Assembly: GCF_000328685.1 (NCBI RefSeq)
Contig: NC_019974.1
Span: forward strand, 797,001 to 861,000
Source: Natronococcus occultus SP4
GTDB lineage: Archaea > Halobacteriota > Halobacteria > Halobacteriales > Natrialbaceae
DNA length: 64,000 bases
Direction of reading: 5' to 3'
Under the pieces are notes generated by a model. That model made no database searches. It was not told the origin of the DNA and saw only the letters and a list, made by a program, of their open reading frames with translations. Shown piece after piece: positions 26,565 through 34,459 of this stretch (position 1 is the stretch's first letter; the number at the start of each line of letters is the position of its first letter). The position numbers and the translations under genes are program-made.

Positions 26565-27068
26565 TTACTCGGCCTCCCCGTCACGAAAGCACGGCCAGCA
26601 CGGAAAGCCACCTTCACGGGTGCAATCACACTCTGCCGGTTCCTCGGTCTCGGCGGGAACGCCCCCGTCAGCTTGGAGCTTGTCTGCTGCCGTGTTCGCG
26701 GTCTCGACGGCGTCGGGGTCGGGGTCGGTGTCGGACTTCGGGGTCTCGCAGGCCACCGCCGCGTTCAGCACGGTCGGGCCGCCGATGGCTGCCAGCGCAA
26801 CGCGGTGCTTGCAGGCATACTCCTCACTGAACTGGTCTGCCGGGCAGTCGCATTCGACGGGGACGGGCCGACCATTCCGCACCTCAACCCCGACCACGTA
26901 GGCGTGGTCGTCTTTCAGGTAGCCGTAGCTCGCGTTCGTGACCTTGACTTGGTGCGGGCCAACCACCGTAAATTCCCACGACTCCCACGCCACGCGCTTG
27001 GCGGTCTTCTTGCCGAAGTTGAGTTCGTCAACGATGCTCTTTTCGCCGCTGGTTTCGATAGCTTCCAT
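26565..27068 (-). CDS. SWIM zinc-finger protein
   Basis: About 167 aa starting MEAIETSGEKSIVDELNF. The central SWIM motif CxCx(n)CxH is visible as CDCPADQFSEEYACKHR. A second Cys cluster near the C-terminus (CDCTREGGFPCWPC) could bind another metal. SWIM domains mediate DNA or protein binding. Similar proteins are common on haloarchaeal plasmids and integrated elements. A longer frame from 27128 exists, but the extra N-terminus (MCESVRVLQHPEP) overlaps the promoter side and is less likely. Confidence 0.75.
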   Translation of the reverse strand: MEAIETSGEKSIVDELNFGKKTAKRVAWESWEFTVVGPHQVKVTNASYGYLKDDHAYVVGVEVRNGRPVPVECDCPADQFSEEYACKHRVALAAIGGPTVLNAAVACETPKSDTDPDPDAVETANTAADKLQADGGVPAETEEPAECDCTREGGFPCWPCFRDGEAE

Positions 27069-27155
27069 TGCTTCTCTCCACGGAGAAGCCGGCTCCGGGT
27101 GCTGCAACACCCGGACGCTTTCACACATCCCGAGGGAACCGTGCTTCTCTACCAG

Positions 27156-27205
27156 TTACCACGTAGTAAGAGGTGATAAAGCTACCTCCTTTTACCACGT
27201 AGTAA
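27156..27205. promoter_or_regulatory. Two copies of a 14-bp near-palindromic operator
   Basis: TTACCACGTAGTAA occurs at 27156-27169 and 27192-27205, 36 bp apart, in the divergent region between the SWIM gene and the winged-helix gene at 27240. Each copy is a TTAC/GTAA inverted repeat around a central ACGT. The spacing of about 3.5 helical turns suggests paired repressor dimers. Confidence 0.6.
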
Positions 27206-27239
27206 CAGGAGTTAAGCCGCTGTACCTCGAAATCGGGAT

Positions 27240-27485
27240 ATGGAACGCGAGCGCGATGAGGGCGGGAGATACACCGAGCAACTTACTCTTGAGAGTGTGC
27301 TGGAGGTCTTCGAGTTGGCGGAGGTTCCCGTCTTGACTGCGACCGAAGTAGCTGAAGAACTCGGGTATTCACGTCCTGCCGCATACCACAAACTGGAGGA
27401 GCTTGTTGAATCCGGCGAGTTACACAAGAAGACAGTCGGAGCGCGGGCTGTTGTCTACATACGGCTGAATGATGGCACGAAGTAG
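27240..27485 (+). CDS. Winged-helix transcriptional regulator
   Basis: An 81-aa protein with a clear winged helix: LESVLEVFELAEVPVLTATE, VAEELGYSRPAAYHKLEELV as the recognition region, then GELHKKTVGARAVVYIRL as the wing. It is an ArsR/MarR-like small regulator of the kind found on haloarchaeal elements. The operator pair at 27156-27205 ends 34 bp before its start, so autoregulation and control of the divergent SWIM gene are plausible. Confidence 0.75.
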   Translation: MERERDEGGRYTEQLTLESVLEVFELAEVPVLTATEVAEELGYSRPAAYHKLEELVESGELHKKTVGARAVVYIRLNDGTK

Positions 27486-27797
27486 ACGAGAAGGGGGGCG
27501 GGTTAGTACACGGTCAGGCAGGGGTGGGGGGCTCTATGACCGTCGTTACCCTCACAGAATTTTTCGGAATCCGCTCTCGCGTTAGGGTCTCGAAGCCGGC
27601 GAGAAGGCGGGGGAGACGAAAGTATGATTTGCCATATCTCGGCATATTAGGCGTCTATACTTGCTCAAGCGCAACAGCTAAGCTCTCAGACGTTGTCTAA
27701 TCAATGAGAAGCACGGACTCTGAGCTGCCGTGACCTTTTGCGGGGAATATCACGCCACTTACTCAGAGAGTTCTTCGTGCATCTCAGGTGACAACAT
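27486..27797. other. Intergenic region in element 1
   Basis: This region of 312 bp has no convincing coding frame. It contains a CGTTACC hexamer-like unit near 27543, similar to the half-sites at 25388 and 26370, and an AT-rich stretch around 27630-27670, but no clear terminator or RNA gene. Confidence 0.4.
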
Positions 27798-28451
27798 ATG
27801 AGTGACTACTCTAATCCTGAAGAAATCAACTGGACGTATGATGACGATGGACGTATCTCGTGGGAAAAAACTTCCCTTCAACCGAATCGGACATATCTCG
27901 ACCTCGATAGAGAAAAAGAGGACGTGAAGGCGCGGAATATTCCATACAAGATGACTGCGCCGGCATGGCAGCGTCATCCGCCCTTCCCGAATTACAAGCG
28001 CCTAAATCTGTATAACGATGGCACATGGGTCGGAAAGTTCGAGGACAACACATTAGCGAACGAGAAAGAAAAGTGGCACGCTCGCCAAGCAGTTGCTACT
28101 CAAATCGGACTGACCGACCTGCAACTTCAGCGGGTGCATGGGTATGGGATTCGGAAGGCAGCGAGAATCCGAGGGCTTCGGAGCGAGGTCGTCTATCTCT
28201 GCTTGTGTGGCATCGTCTGCTACGAGGACGGAGCAAGAACACATCCGAACCACAAACCGCGTGACCCGTGGTTCGAGACTGTACGAGAATCCGTCGGCGT
28301 GTCAGAGAAGGAATACAGGAGGTGGTATGGAAAGCTATGCAATCGGTTGGATATTACGCTCCAACAACGACGAAAACCGCCCGCAGCACCGACTGCACCT
28401 CAATGGTGGAGCCTCTGGAATCAAACCGCTTCCGAGGGAGCGACGGCCTGA
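27798..28451 (+). CDS. Hypothetical protein of integrated element
   Basis: A 217-aa protein with no assignable family. Residues 1-90 are polar with several aromatic residues (SDYSNPEEINWTYDDDGRIS). Residues 95-195 are helical: WHARQAVATQIGLTDLQLQR, VVYLCLCGIVCYEDGARTHP, ESVGVSEKEYRRWYGKLC. This vaguely resembles a cyclin- or TFB-like helical repeat, but that is only an impression. It is intact, with element-like base composition, and lies between the winged-helix regulator and the integrase. Confidence 0.55.
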   Translation: MSDYSNPEEINWTYDDDGRISWEKTSLQPNRTYLDLDREKEDVKARNIPYKMTAPAWQRHPPFPNYKRLNLYNDGTWVGKFEDNTLANEKEKWHARQAVATQIGLTDLQLQRVHGYGIRKAARIRGLRSEVVYLCLCGIVCYEDGARTHPNHKPRDPWFETVRESVGVSEKEYRRWYGKLCNRLDITLQQRRKPPAAPTAPQWWSLWNQTASEGATA

Positions 28452-28457
28452 GAGGCC
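28445..28457 (+). terminator. Possible short terminator hairpin
   Basis: GGCCT-gag-AGGCC followed by cttta overlaps the stop of the 217-aa protein. It is a weak but well-placed stem-loop. Confidence 0.3.
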
Positions 28458-28865
28458 CTTTATATAGATTGTTGTATACTAATAAGTGTAGGAGAGAGAC
28501 CAACGAAACCTGTCAATCAGGCCTACGAGTTCGTCGGGAAGGTCGGTGACTGATGAGAGCAAGGTCGAAAACCTCGTCGGAACCACCTACCCACCGAGTA
28601 GCAGTCAGAGACGACCAGCCTCCAAATCGGTTTCTCGCTCTGGTGGATTGGTGTAGGCGGGGTTCCCGTCCACTTCGAGTTCTACCAATTACTGTTGGCC
28701 CTCCGTATGGCTCTCACACGGCCCGTGACTGCCGCTGGCTCATTCCAGAATGCTCCGAGGGTATAGATTGTACGTTGGTTACTCAAAGCCGCGATATGGG
28801 GCTTATAGGCGGTCGGAGAACAGGGGCCAAGGAAAATAACTGCGGGTAATAAAATATTGTATATT
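28458..28865. other. Non-coding spacer before integrase 1
   Basis: About 400 bp with only a poor 98-aa frame (28553-28849) that is Arg/Pro-rich. AT-rich patches at 28458-28490 and 28840-28866 flank it, the second at the integrase 3' end. No RNA gene is recognised. Confidence 0.4.
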
Positions 28866-29873
28866 TTAGAACTTATCGAGACTCCGTCGTCTCCGTCGCT
28901 GGAGTTCCCGCTTGTCCCCCGTGTCGTAGTGCTTCTTCAGCACTTCTCGGCTCACGTTCGCCCGACCAGACACGTCCTCAAGCTCGGCGTCGTTGTTCAG
29001 GAACCGCTGGATTGCCCCGCGCCTTCCCGCGTGGGGAGACCGCGACGACGGGCACTTACTGGCTCCGTGGTGCGTTCGAGCTTCGCACTCGCTCACCTTC
29101 ACGTCGTGCGGGCACTCGTTGGAGTACCAGCAGGGCCGAGTCATCACGTAGAAGTTCCGCTGTAGCGCACCCTTCGAAATACGGCCTTGGCTGGTGGCTA
29201 TCAACGGTTCTCGCCCGTATTCGTCTTCGACGGGCGGGCGGTGGTACTCCAGCCACGTCTCGATAATCTCCGTGGCCTCGTCGTTGAGCGAGATAATCCG
29301 CTCGCCCTTCTCCTTGTTCTTCAGCGGCGTTCCCGCGTGGGGCCTGTGAAGAACGTGAAGCTCCGGGCCGTCAGGGCCATAGGTGAAGTCCTGCACGTCG
29401 AGCGCCCGGAGACTACCGGAACGGCACCCGGTGTGCCACACGAGGTAGAATATCAGATGCCGTCGGTCGGCGTACTCGAACTTCTCCAGATAGTCGAGAA
29501 TCGCCTCGGCCTGCTTCTCGGTCACGCGCTCGTCGCGGGCCTCGTCCTTCCCGGCCAGTTGGGGCGAGATGATTTTGTCCGCGATACCCTCGGGGACGGC
29601 GTCGATGCTCTCACAGAACTGCATGAGCCGGCGCACGCGGTCGAGGTCAGTCTTCAGCGTGGCGGGCTTGACATTCTGTTTCCGGTCTTCGGCGAAGTCG
29701 GACACCAATCGGCCCGTCATCCGGTTCATGTCGCTGACGTTCTGCTCGTCCAGCCACTCGATGAATCGGTCGAGCGAGTACCCGTACTCCTGTAGTGTGT
29801 TCGCGGAGTATTCCGATTCGTGGTGGTTCAGGAATCTGTTCTTGGCTTCCCGTGGTGACATTGACTCTGTCAT
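28866..29873 (-). CDS. Tyrosine recombinase (integrase) of element 1
   Basis: A 335-aa site-specific recombinase. The N-terminal SAM-like core-binding domain starts MTESMSPREAKNRFLNHH. The catalytic residues are Arg in WHTGCRSGSLRAL, Lys in TPLKNKEKGERI, HxxR in SPHAGRRGAI and the nucleophile Tyr in KKHYDTGDK. Just before HxxR is a Cys/His insert (CWYSNECPHDVKVSECEA, then KC). The start lies 108 bp inside att copy 2. A longer frame from 29999 reads into the att site and is rejected. It is expected to integrate and excise element 1 at tRNA-Ala. Confidence 0.93.
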   Translation of the reverse strand: MTESMSPREAKNRFLNHHESEYSANTLQEYGYSLDRFIEWLDEQNVSDMNRMTGRLVSDFAEDRKQNVKPATLKTDLDRVRRLMQFCESIDAVPEGIADKIISPQLAGKDEARDERVTEKQAEAILDYLEKFEYADRRHLIFYLVWHTGCRSGSLRALDVQDFTYGPDGPELHVLHRPHAGTPLKNKEKGERIISLNDEATEIIETWLEYHRPPVEDEYGREPLIATSQGRISKGALQRNFYVMTRPCWYSNECPHDVKVSECEARTHHGASKCPSSRSPHAGRRGAIQRFLNNDAELEDVSGRANVSREVLKKHYDTGDKRELQRRRRRSLDKF

Positions 29874-29980
29874 TTGCGTTCGCACCTGTGTGCGGGAAGA
29901 AGGGTTCGGGGGTCGGATGCCGGCATCTGGCTTCTTCCTCCTGCGGTGTGCAATCGCCCTTGACAGCACGGGAGGGTGGT

Positions 29981-30016
29981 GGAGAGGCCCCGGGTTCAAA
30001 TCCCGGCGAGTCCATA
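29981..30016 (+). repeat. Attachment-site copy 2 (junction of elements 1 and 2)
   Basis: A 36-bp exact repeat of the tRNA-Ala 3' segment. It is only a tRNA fragment and lacks the acceptor 5' strand and D arm. It marks the distal end of element 1 and the tRNA-side end of element 2. Confidence 0.9.
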
Positions 30017-30252
30017 TTCGTTCTACTCGGACGCTATTCGACCGATAGAGCAGGGTTTCGTGTTTTCCGACTTATACCCCTGAACTCTGATTTGGGCGAT
30101 TTGAACTGAGTCCTCGGAAAGGGACTCGTTCTCGATTTGATTGTGGGTTGACTCGCCGGGCGAACCCGTCCGTCGGTTTTTCATATTGGACAACCCCGGG
30201 GATAGAGAAATAGCTTAGTTCTCGGCTGGAAGTGAAAACGCTTCATCGGAGT

Positions 30253-30262
30253 CATTACATAA
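30253..30262 (+). promoter_or_regulatory. Duplicated promoter of membrane protein A
   Basis: cattacataa ends 24 bp before the ATG at 30287. The same box with identical spacing lies before the paralogous gene (31470-31479), and the neighbouring bases are similar, so the promoter was copied with the gene. Confidence 0.55.
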
Positions 30263-30286
30263 CAAGGTTACAGACTGTCCGTGGTA

Positions 30287-31270
30287 ATGGGAAGGTGGCC
30301 TGATCGTTCAACTGTGGTAATAGCAGTCATCGTAGTGATAGTAGCAATAGCGATCATCTCGGTGACTATCGGACTATATCTGGAGTTTGGCGATTCGGGA
30401 TTACAAGCCGCTTCAGTCATCGTTTCCGGCTTTCTCAGTCTCGCTCTTGTGGTGCTCTACTACCAGCAGTACTCTACTCAAAGCAAACAAACGGATCTCA
30501 TGGAAGACCAGCAGTCCGTTCAGAAAAGGCAGACGGACATCATGGAGGAACAGCAATCTATCTGGGAAAAACAGGCTGAGATTCTGGATCAGCAGAGATC
30601 AATCCAAGAGACACAAAATGAGTTGATCGAACGCCAATTTGAGTCGGATGTGAAATTTGCAGGCCCGGTCGCTGCTGACGGAAATAATGTCTATATCAAA
30701 CTCCGAAATGACGGACCGGGTGCTGTGGGATTTATACGGCTCAAATGTAAGATCAAGAATAATACAGACGGATCAACAGTGATCGGACCGGGGTACGTAC
30801 AACTCACCAGTATTGAAGACGGCAAGTCTCGGTTACCCCCTCTCTCTGCTTCTGAGATGTTCAAAGCGCGTATAGGATTCCCACCAGAGAGAGAGTTTGG
30901 AACAAAAATAGACTCTTACGAACCAAGGGTTCAAACTTATGATAATATGCGGTCGTTTAGCAGCATATTGGAAGAGGTAGCTGCAGAAGTTAGGAATCAG
31001 TGTTTGCTATGTTTAACAGTCGAAATAATTGACGAGAGGGGGAAATTAGATGAGGAGACTAACAATGAGCTCACGATTGAACAACCTATTCGAGTTCCAC
31101 ATTACCTCTCGGATGCTGTAGAAAATGGCAATGTTCGGGATGTTCCCACACAGAACCTAATAGAAGGTCTCCCTGAATCCCCTCGAGAGATCCATCCTGT
31201 CGAGAATATCTTACAGTATCAGCATCTCATTGATGACGAGATAGAATCCGAAGCGGACAGCCAACACTGA
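30287..31270 (+). CDS. Two-TM coiled-coil membrane protein A (tandem paralogue)
   Basis: A 327-aa protein. TM1 is about residues 9-31 (VVIAVIVVIVAIAIISVTIG) and TM2 about 42-60 (ASVIVSGFLSLALVVLYYQ), followed by YSTQSKQTDL. Residues 69-117 are 14-residue coiled-coil repeats (TDLMEDQQSVQKRQ, TDIMEEQQSIWEKQ, AEILDQQRSIQETQ). A beta-rich domain then begins near VKFAGPVAADGNNVYIKLRN, and the tail is acidic. The topology puts the large C-terminal part in the cytoplasm if both ends are inside. No enzyme motif is seen. ATG at 30287 is supported by the matching start of paralogue B. The role is unknown. Confidence 0.75.
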   Translation: MGRWPDRSTVVIAVIVVIVAIAIISVTIGLYLEFGDSGLQAASVIVSGFLSLALVVLYYQQYSTQSKQTDLMEDQQSVQKRQTDIMEEQQSIWEKQAEILDQQRSIQETQNELIERQFESDVKFAGPVAADGNNVYIKLRNDGPGAVGFIRLKCKIKNNTDGSTVIGPGYVQLTSIEDGKSRLPPLSASEMFKARIGFPPEREFGTKIDSYEPRVQTYDNMRSFSSILEEVAAEVRNQCLLCLTVEIIDERGKLDEETNNELTIEQPIRVPHYLSDAVENGNVRDVPTQNLIEGLPESPREIHPVENILQYQHLIDDEIESEADSQH

Positions 31271-31469
31271 TGAAAACTACAAGCTATGCTATGTCTTGAT
31301 GTCGGCCGACTATTCTTACCTTGGACTCCGGCTAAGCGATAACCTTGTCGAGAGAGGCTCAGATTCGTCCGAGAACGATTCCTCGGGAGACACTATGATA
31401 GTCCGGACTCGCCTGAGGAGCCTGAGATAGCCGTCTTTGGACCCGGAAACAAGAGTAGTGAGTCGGAGC

Positions 31470-31479
31470 CATTACATAA
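31470..31479 (+). promoter_or_regulatory. Duplicated promoter of membrane protein B
   Basis: cattacataa ends 24 bp before the ATG at 31504, the same position relative to the start as in gene A. A leaderless transcript is expected. Confidence 0.55.
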
Positions 31480-31503
31480 TCCGGCTTCAGAATGTAGCTG
31501 GTA

Positions 31504-32460
31504 ATGGGAAGCTCGCCTGATCGTTCGGCTGTAGTTAGGTGGGTCTCAACGGCCACCGTAGGGTTAGCAGTTCTTGGAGCTATAGTAGCGATCGTTTCTC
31601 TTCCTTTCGTGTACCGGGAATTCGGAGAAGCAGGGATTCAGGCATCCTCAGTTGTCACCACCGGACTCCTCACTCTCGCTCTCATCGTTCTGTACTTTCA
31701 GCAATATTCCACTCAAAGTAAGCAAACGGATCTGCAGAGGTCGCAGAAAGAAATTATGCAAGTACAGTATGAACCGCAGATACGAATTCATGGTGCTACG
31801 TTTACAGAAACAGAGGTTTCGTTGGTGTTATCAAACGGAGGAAACGGCTCAGCAGAGAATATTCGTATAAGATGCGATCTTCTCGTCAATTTTGATGATT
31901 ACGACGATCCGGAATATGCTCGAATGGAGCAACACAAATATGAGTTAGATGATTATGATTATGAATTAGCGCCTGCTCCGTCCGGTCTGAGAAGGCACAG
32001 AAATACCTCTGCAGAGGGCATTAGTTACCGGGATGCTATTGAGACGGTCCAAGGAGGATACTTAGACTCTGACAATACAGTAGTACACTTCAAAGGGATT
32101 CCCCAAGTAACGGAAATTCGGAGTTCTGAACATAATACAGGAAAGCCGCTTCCTGAAGTTTTGAACCAACTCTATAATTCTGGTGTAACATCGGTCTCCA
32201 TCTATCTAACATTGGTTTGCAATGACCTGAAAGAAGAGTCCTTTTCTTTCTTTGTCTACGGTGCTCGGAATATAAAGTTGGATGGAAGTTTTGAGTCCTT
32301 TGAAGCTTTTGAGACATTTAACAGAAAAGAGGAGGGATGGGGTCAAACTCGACTACCAGAAGAAATCCAGAAAGAGGTAGATGGGTCATCAGAGAACCCT
32401 CACAATCCATATGAGTATTTCGCTTGTGGGCCTCAGTTATCCGATTTAGAAGGAACATAG
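31504..32460 (+). CDS. Two-TM membrane protein B (tandem paralogue)
   Basis: A 318-aa paralogue of the preceding protein. It shares the start MG(x)SPDRS, two TM segments (VGLAVLGAIVAIVSLPFVY and ASSVVTTGLLTLALIVLYFQ) and the junction QYSTQSKQTDL. It lacks the 14-residue coiled-coil repeats and passes through one short helix into a beta-rich domain (QIRIHGATFTETEVSLVLSN, GGNGSAENIRIRCDLL) and a longer divergent C-terminus. The pair may form a hetero-complex, or one may be an altered copy with a different ligand. No catalytic motif is visible. Confidence 0.75.
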   Translation: MGSSPDRSAVVRWVSTATVGLAVLGAIVAIVSLPFVYREFGEAGIQASSVVTTGLLTLALIVLYFQQYSTQSKQTDLQRSQKEIMQVQYEPQIRIHGATFTETEVSLVLSNGGNGSAENIRIRCDLLVNFDDYDDPEYARMEQHKYELDDYDYELAPAPSGLRRHRNTSAEGISYRDAIETVQGGYLDSDNTVVHFKGIPQVTEIRSSEHNTGKPLPEVLNQLYNSGVTSVSIYLTLVCNDLKEESFSFFVYGARNIKLDGSFESFEAFETFNRKEEGWGQTRLPEEIQKEVDGSSENPHNPYEYFACGPQLSDLEGT

Positions 32461-32553
32461 ACTGATAGCGAAAACAGCTGAGAACAGAAGCCAGCAGTCT
32501 TAGAATCGATTGCAGTAGTTAGTCGTTTATCCTGAAACGACGGGAAAAGAGAG

Positions 32554-33551
32554 CTACAGGTTATTCAGGAACTCTTTCCGTCGCTCCCGCTTCTCCGATT
32601 TGGTTCCCTTATCGTAGTGCCGATCAAGTACCTCTTGGCTCACATCGGCTCGATCACTCACAGCTTTCGCAGGCCACCCGTTGTTCCGGTGGTAGGTGAT
32701 CGATCCCTTTCGGATGGCGTGAGGAGACACCGATGAGAGACACTTCGAAGCGAACCTACTGTTCGCTGCCTCACACTCTTCCTGATCTCTCTCATGAGGA
32801 CACTTATTCAGATAGTGACATGGGCGAGTGACCCGGTAGATGTGATTCCGGATCGTTGTGTCATGTGCCCTCCCTTTCTTAGTCCCGATGAGCGGCATAC
32901 GTCCGTTCTCATCCTCCACTTGAGGATGATTCATCTCAAGATAATCTTCGATCACGGTAACGACTTCATCGTTGAGATTGATCTCCCGCTCTCCCTGTGT
33001 TCTGTTTTTCAGCGGCGTACTTGATCTGTGAACGGCTTCGATGTAGTTCTCCGATCCACTGAAGTCATCTACATCGAACGCTCTGAGCGTACTTGTGCGG
33101 ATTCCTGAGTGCCATAGAAGGAGGAAAATCACATGGCGAATAGTGGCGTACTCGTACTTCTCGAGGTAAGGAAGGATCTTCTCAGCTTCCTCAGGAGATA
33201 GCATCGTATCGCTCACATCCTCTTTGAATCCGAGGTCCGGTAGCTCGAGTTTCTCGCTCAAACCCGGAGAGACAGCATCGATGGACTCACAGAACGCTAA
33301 GACTGTCGGACGGTCCCGAGTTGATTCTTGAGAGTGACGTTATTCACGTCCTGAGAGCGCCATATCTTGTGCTGGTGTAGATTCCGTCCGGTGAGATCGT
33401 TCATGTCATCTATCCCTTCTTCCTCACACCACTCGAGGAATCGCTCAAGCCGATACTCGTGGTTCTCCTTAGAGGAGGGAGAGAGGTCTGTTCTACCGTC
33501 AAGGTAGGTCTGTACGGCTTCCGTCGGATGCATCGGTTCTAACGTGGTCAT
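32554..33551 (-). pseudogene. Tyrosine recombinase of element 2, frameshifted
   Basis: The N-terminal part (MTTLEPMHPTEAVQTYLDG to LGTVRQ) and the C-terminal part (FCESIDAVSPGLSEKLELPD onwards) are in different frames. The break is at about 33300-33303. Adding one T after the CAG codon of VRQ would restore RQFLAFCESIDAV, matching QFCESIDAV in integrase 1. The catalytic residues survive in the C-terminal frame: Arg in WHSGIRTSTL, HxxR in SPHAIRKGS and Tyr in DRHYDKGTK. The start at 33551 is 35 bp from att copy 3. A sequencing error cannot be excluded. Confidence 0.85.
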
Positions 33552-33585
33552 GGCTTCCACGGAAAACCGACGGTAGCAGGCCTGA

Positions 33586-33621
33586 GGAGAGGCCCCGGGT
33601 TCAAATCCCGGCGAGTCCATA
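33586..33621 (+). repeat. Attachment-site copy 3 (attR of element 2)
   Basis: A 36-bp exact repeat of the tRNA-Ala 3' segment. The next base also matches the tRNA copy but not copy 2, as expected if this copy carries the original chromosomal flank. Confidence 0.88.
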
Positions 33622-33711
33622 CAATTCTGGAGTTTCAGGAGTTGTAATACCTGAATTTCGTATTTGAGCAATCAGCGGTTGACGCTGATTGCCGTCACTG
33701 GACTCCTACAG

Positions 33712-34428
33712 TTACTCGATGAAGTCGCGTCGCTGTTCCATCTTCATTCGGTCGGTTCGTCGATCATAGTGGTGTTCGAGCCCTTCCGATGAAACGTCAC
33801 ATCGATCGCTGACGATTCGTTCCGGAACGCCCTCTCGGAGCTGATGGGTGATCGCACTGCGTCGGATAGTATGAGGCGAGAGACTGCTGGGACACTCCGA
33901 GTAGTGTTCGTACTCGCGTGCCTCACAATCCATCGGCTTGCGATCATGGGGACAGTGCCCGACTATACAGGGCTGAGTAAGACGGTAGATCTCCGTGCGG
34001 ATCTGACTGGCACTCAATCGCCCCTGATCGCTCGTTACGAGCGGCTGCCGTCCGTGTTCGTCAGCAACATCGTGTCGGTGGAACCGGATGTATTCGTCGA
34101 GGACGTCGCAGTAGTAGTCGTCGAGTGCGATTGCGCGCTCAGCTGGTTGCTGATTCTTGAGTGGCGGCCCCGTTTCGGGACGATGCCGGAGCCAGAAACA
34201 CTGCTCTTCGGGCTCGTAGTCATCGAGATCGATCGCACCGAGACTTCCGAGTCGAATCCCTGTATGCCAGCGGATCGCGACGAGGACGTGGTCGCGGCTC
34301 GCACGCTTGTACCGCTCGAGATAGCCGATGATCGTCTCGGCCTGCTCGGAATCGAGCAGTTCGTCACGTGCGTCCTCGTTGCGGCCAACTTCGGGAGGCT
34401 TCACGCATTCCCGACTCGGCGCGAACAC
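33712..34428 (-). pseudogene. N-terminally truncated tyrosine recombinase (remnant of oldest element)
   Basis: The catalytic domain is present, with Arg in WHTGIRLGSLGAID, Lys in PPLKNQQPAERA, HxxR in SPHTIRRSAI, Tyr in EHHYDRRTD and the Cys/His insert CIVGHCPHDRKPMDCEA. The core-binding N-terminal domain is missing. The frame opens at a GTG (34428) only a few codons before the conserved RNEDARDELL linker, and an in-frame stop lies just before it. The break coincides with the promoter of the vapB-like gene. It reads in the same direction as the other two integrases. Confidence 0.8.
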
Positions 34429-34429
34429 C

Positions 34430-34435
34430 TTTATT
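34430..34435 (+). promoter_or_regulatory. TATA box of the vapB-like gene
   Basis: tttatt lies 25-30 bp before the ATG at 34460, right at the truncated 5' end of the integrase remnant. Confidence 0.5.
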
Positions 34436-34459
34436 GGTCTGTGCTACTATAGTATTACC

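Larger units (their letters stand above)
24085..30016 (+). mobile_element. Integrated element 1 (5.9 kb, intact integrase)
   Basis: The element is bounded by the tRNA 3' end and att copy 2, with a tyrosine recombinase at its distal end. Cargo: two small proteins, an HFX_2341 CARF-like regulator, an EamA transporter, a SWIM zinc protein, a winged-helix regulator and an unknown 217-aa protein. Much of the DNA is clearly AT-richer than the flanking chromosome. No replication or capsid gene is seen, so it is an integrative island, not an obvious virus. Confidence 0.8.
30017..33621 (+). mobile_element. Integrated element 2 (3.6 kb, frameshifted integrase)
   Basis: The element lies between att copies 2 and 3. 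Its content is two tandem paralogous membrane proteins and an integrase pseudogene that mirrors the position and orientation of integrase 1. No other gene is seen. The DNA is AT-rich relative to the chromosome. It could depend on another element for mobility or represent an old minimal cargo island. Confidence 0.75.

Noticed and set aside
28553-28849. 98-codon open frame before integrase 1
   Set aside because: Pro/Arg/Cys-rich, no hydrophobic core and no context. Treated as spacer.
29874-30015. Open frames starting MDSPGFEPGAS or extending the integrase into the att site
   Set aside because: These residues are the reverse complement of the tRNA 3' end translated by chance. The start at MTESMSPRE fits the core-binding domain.
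29981-30016. Second tRNA-Ala gene
   Set aside because: Only the 3' half is present. No D arm or 5' acceptor strand precedes it, so it is an att copy.
33586-33621. Third tRNA-Ala gene
   Set aside because: As for copy 2: the 5' half of the tRNA is absent.
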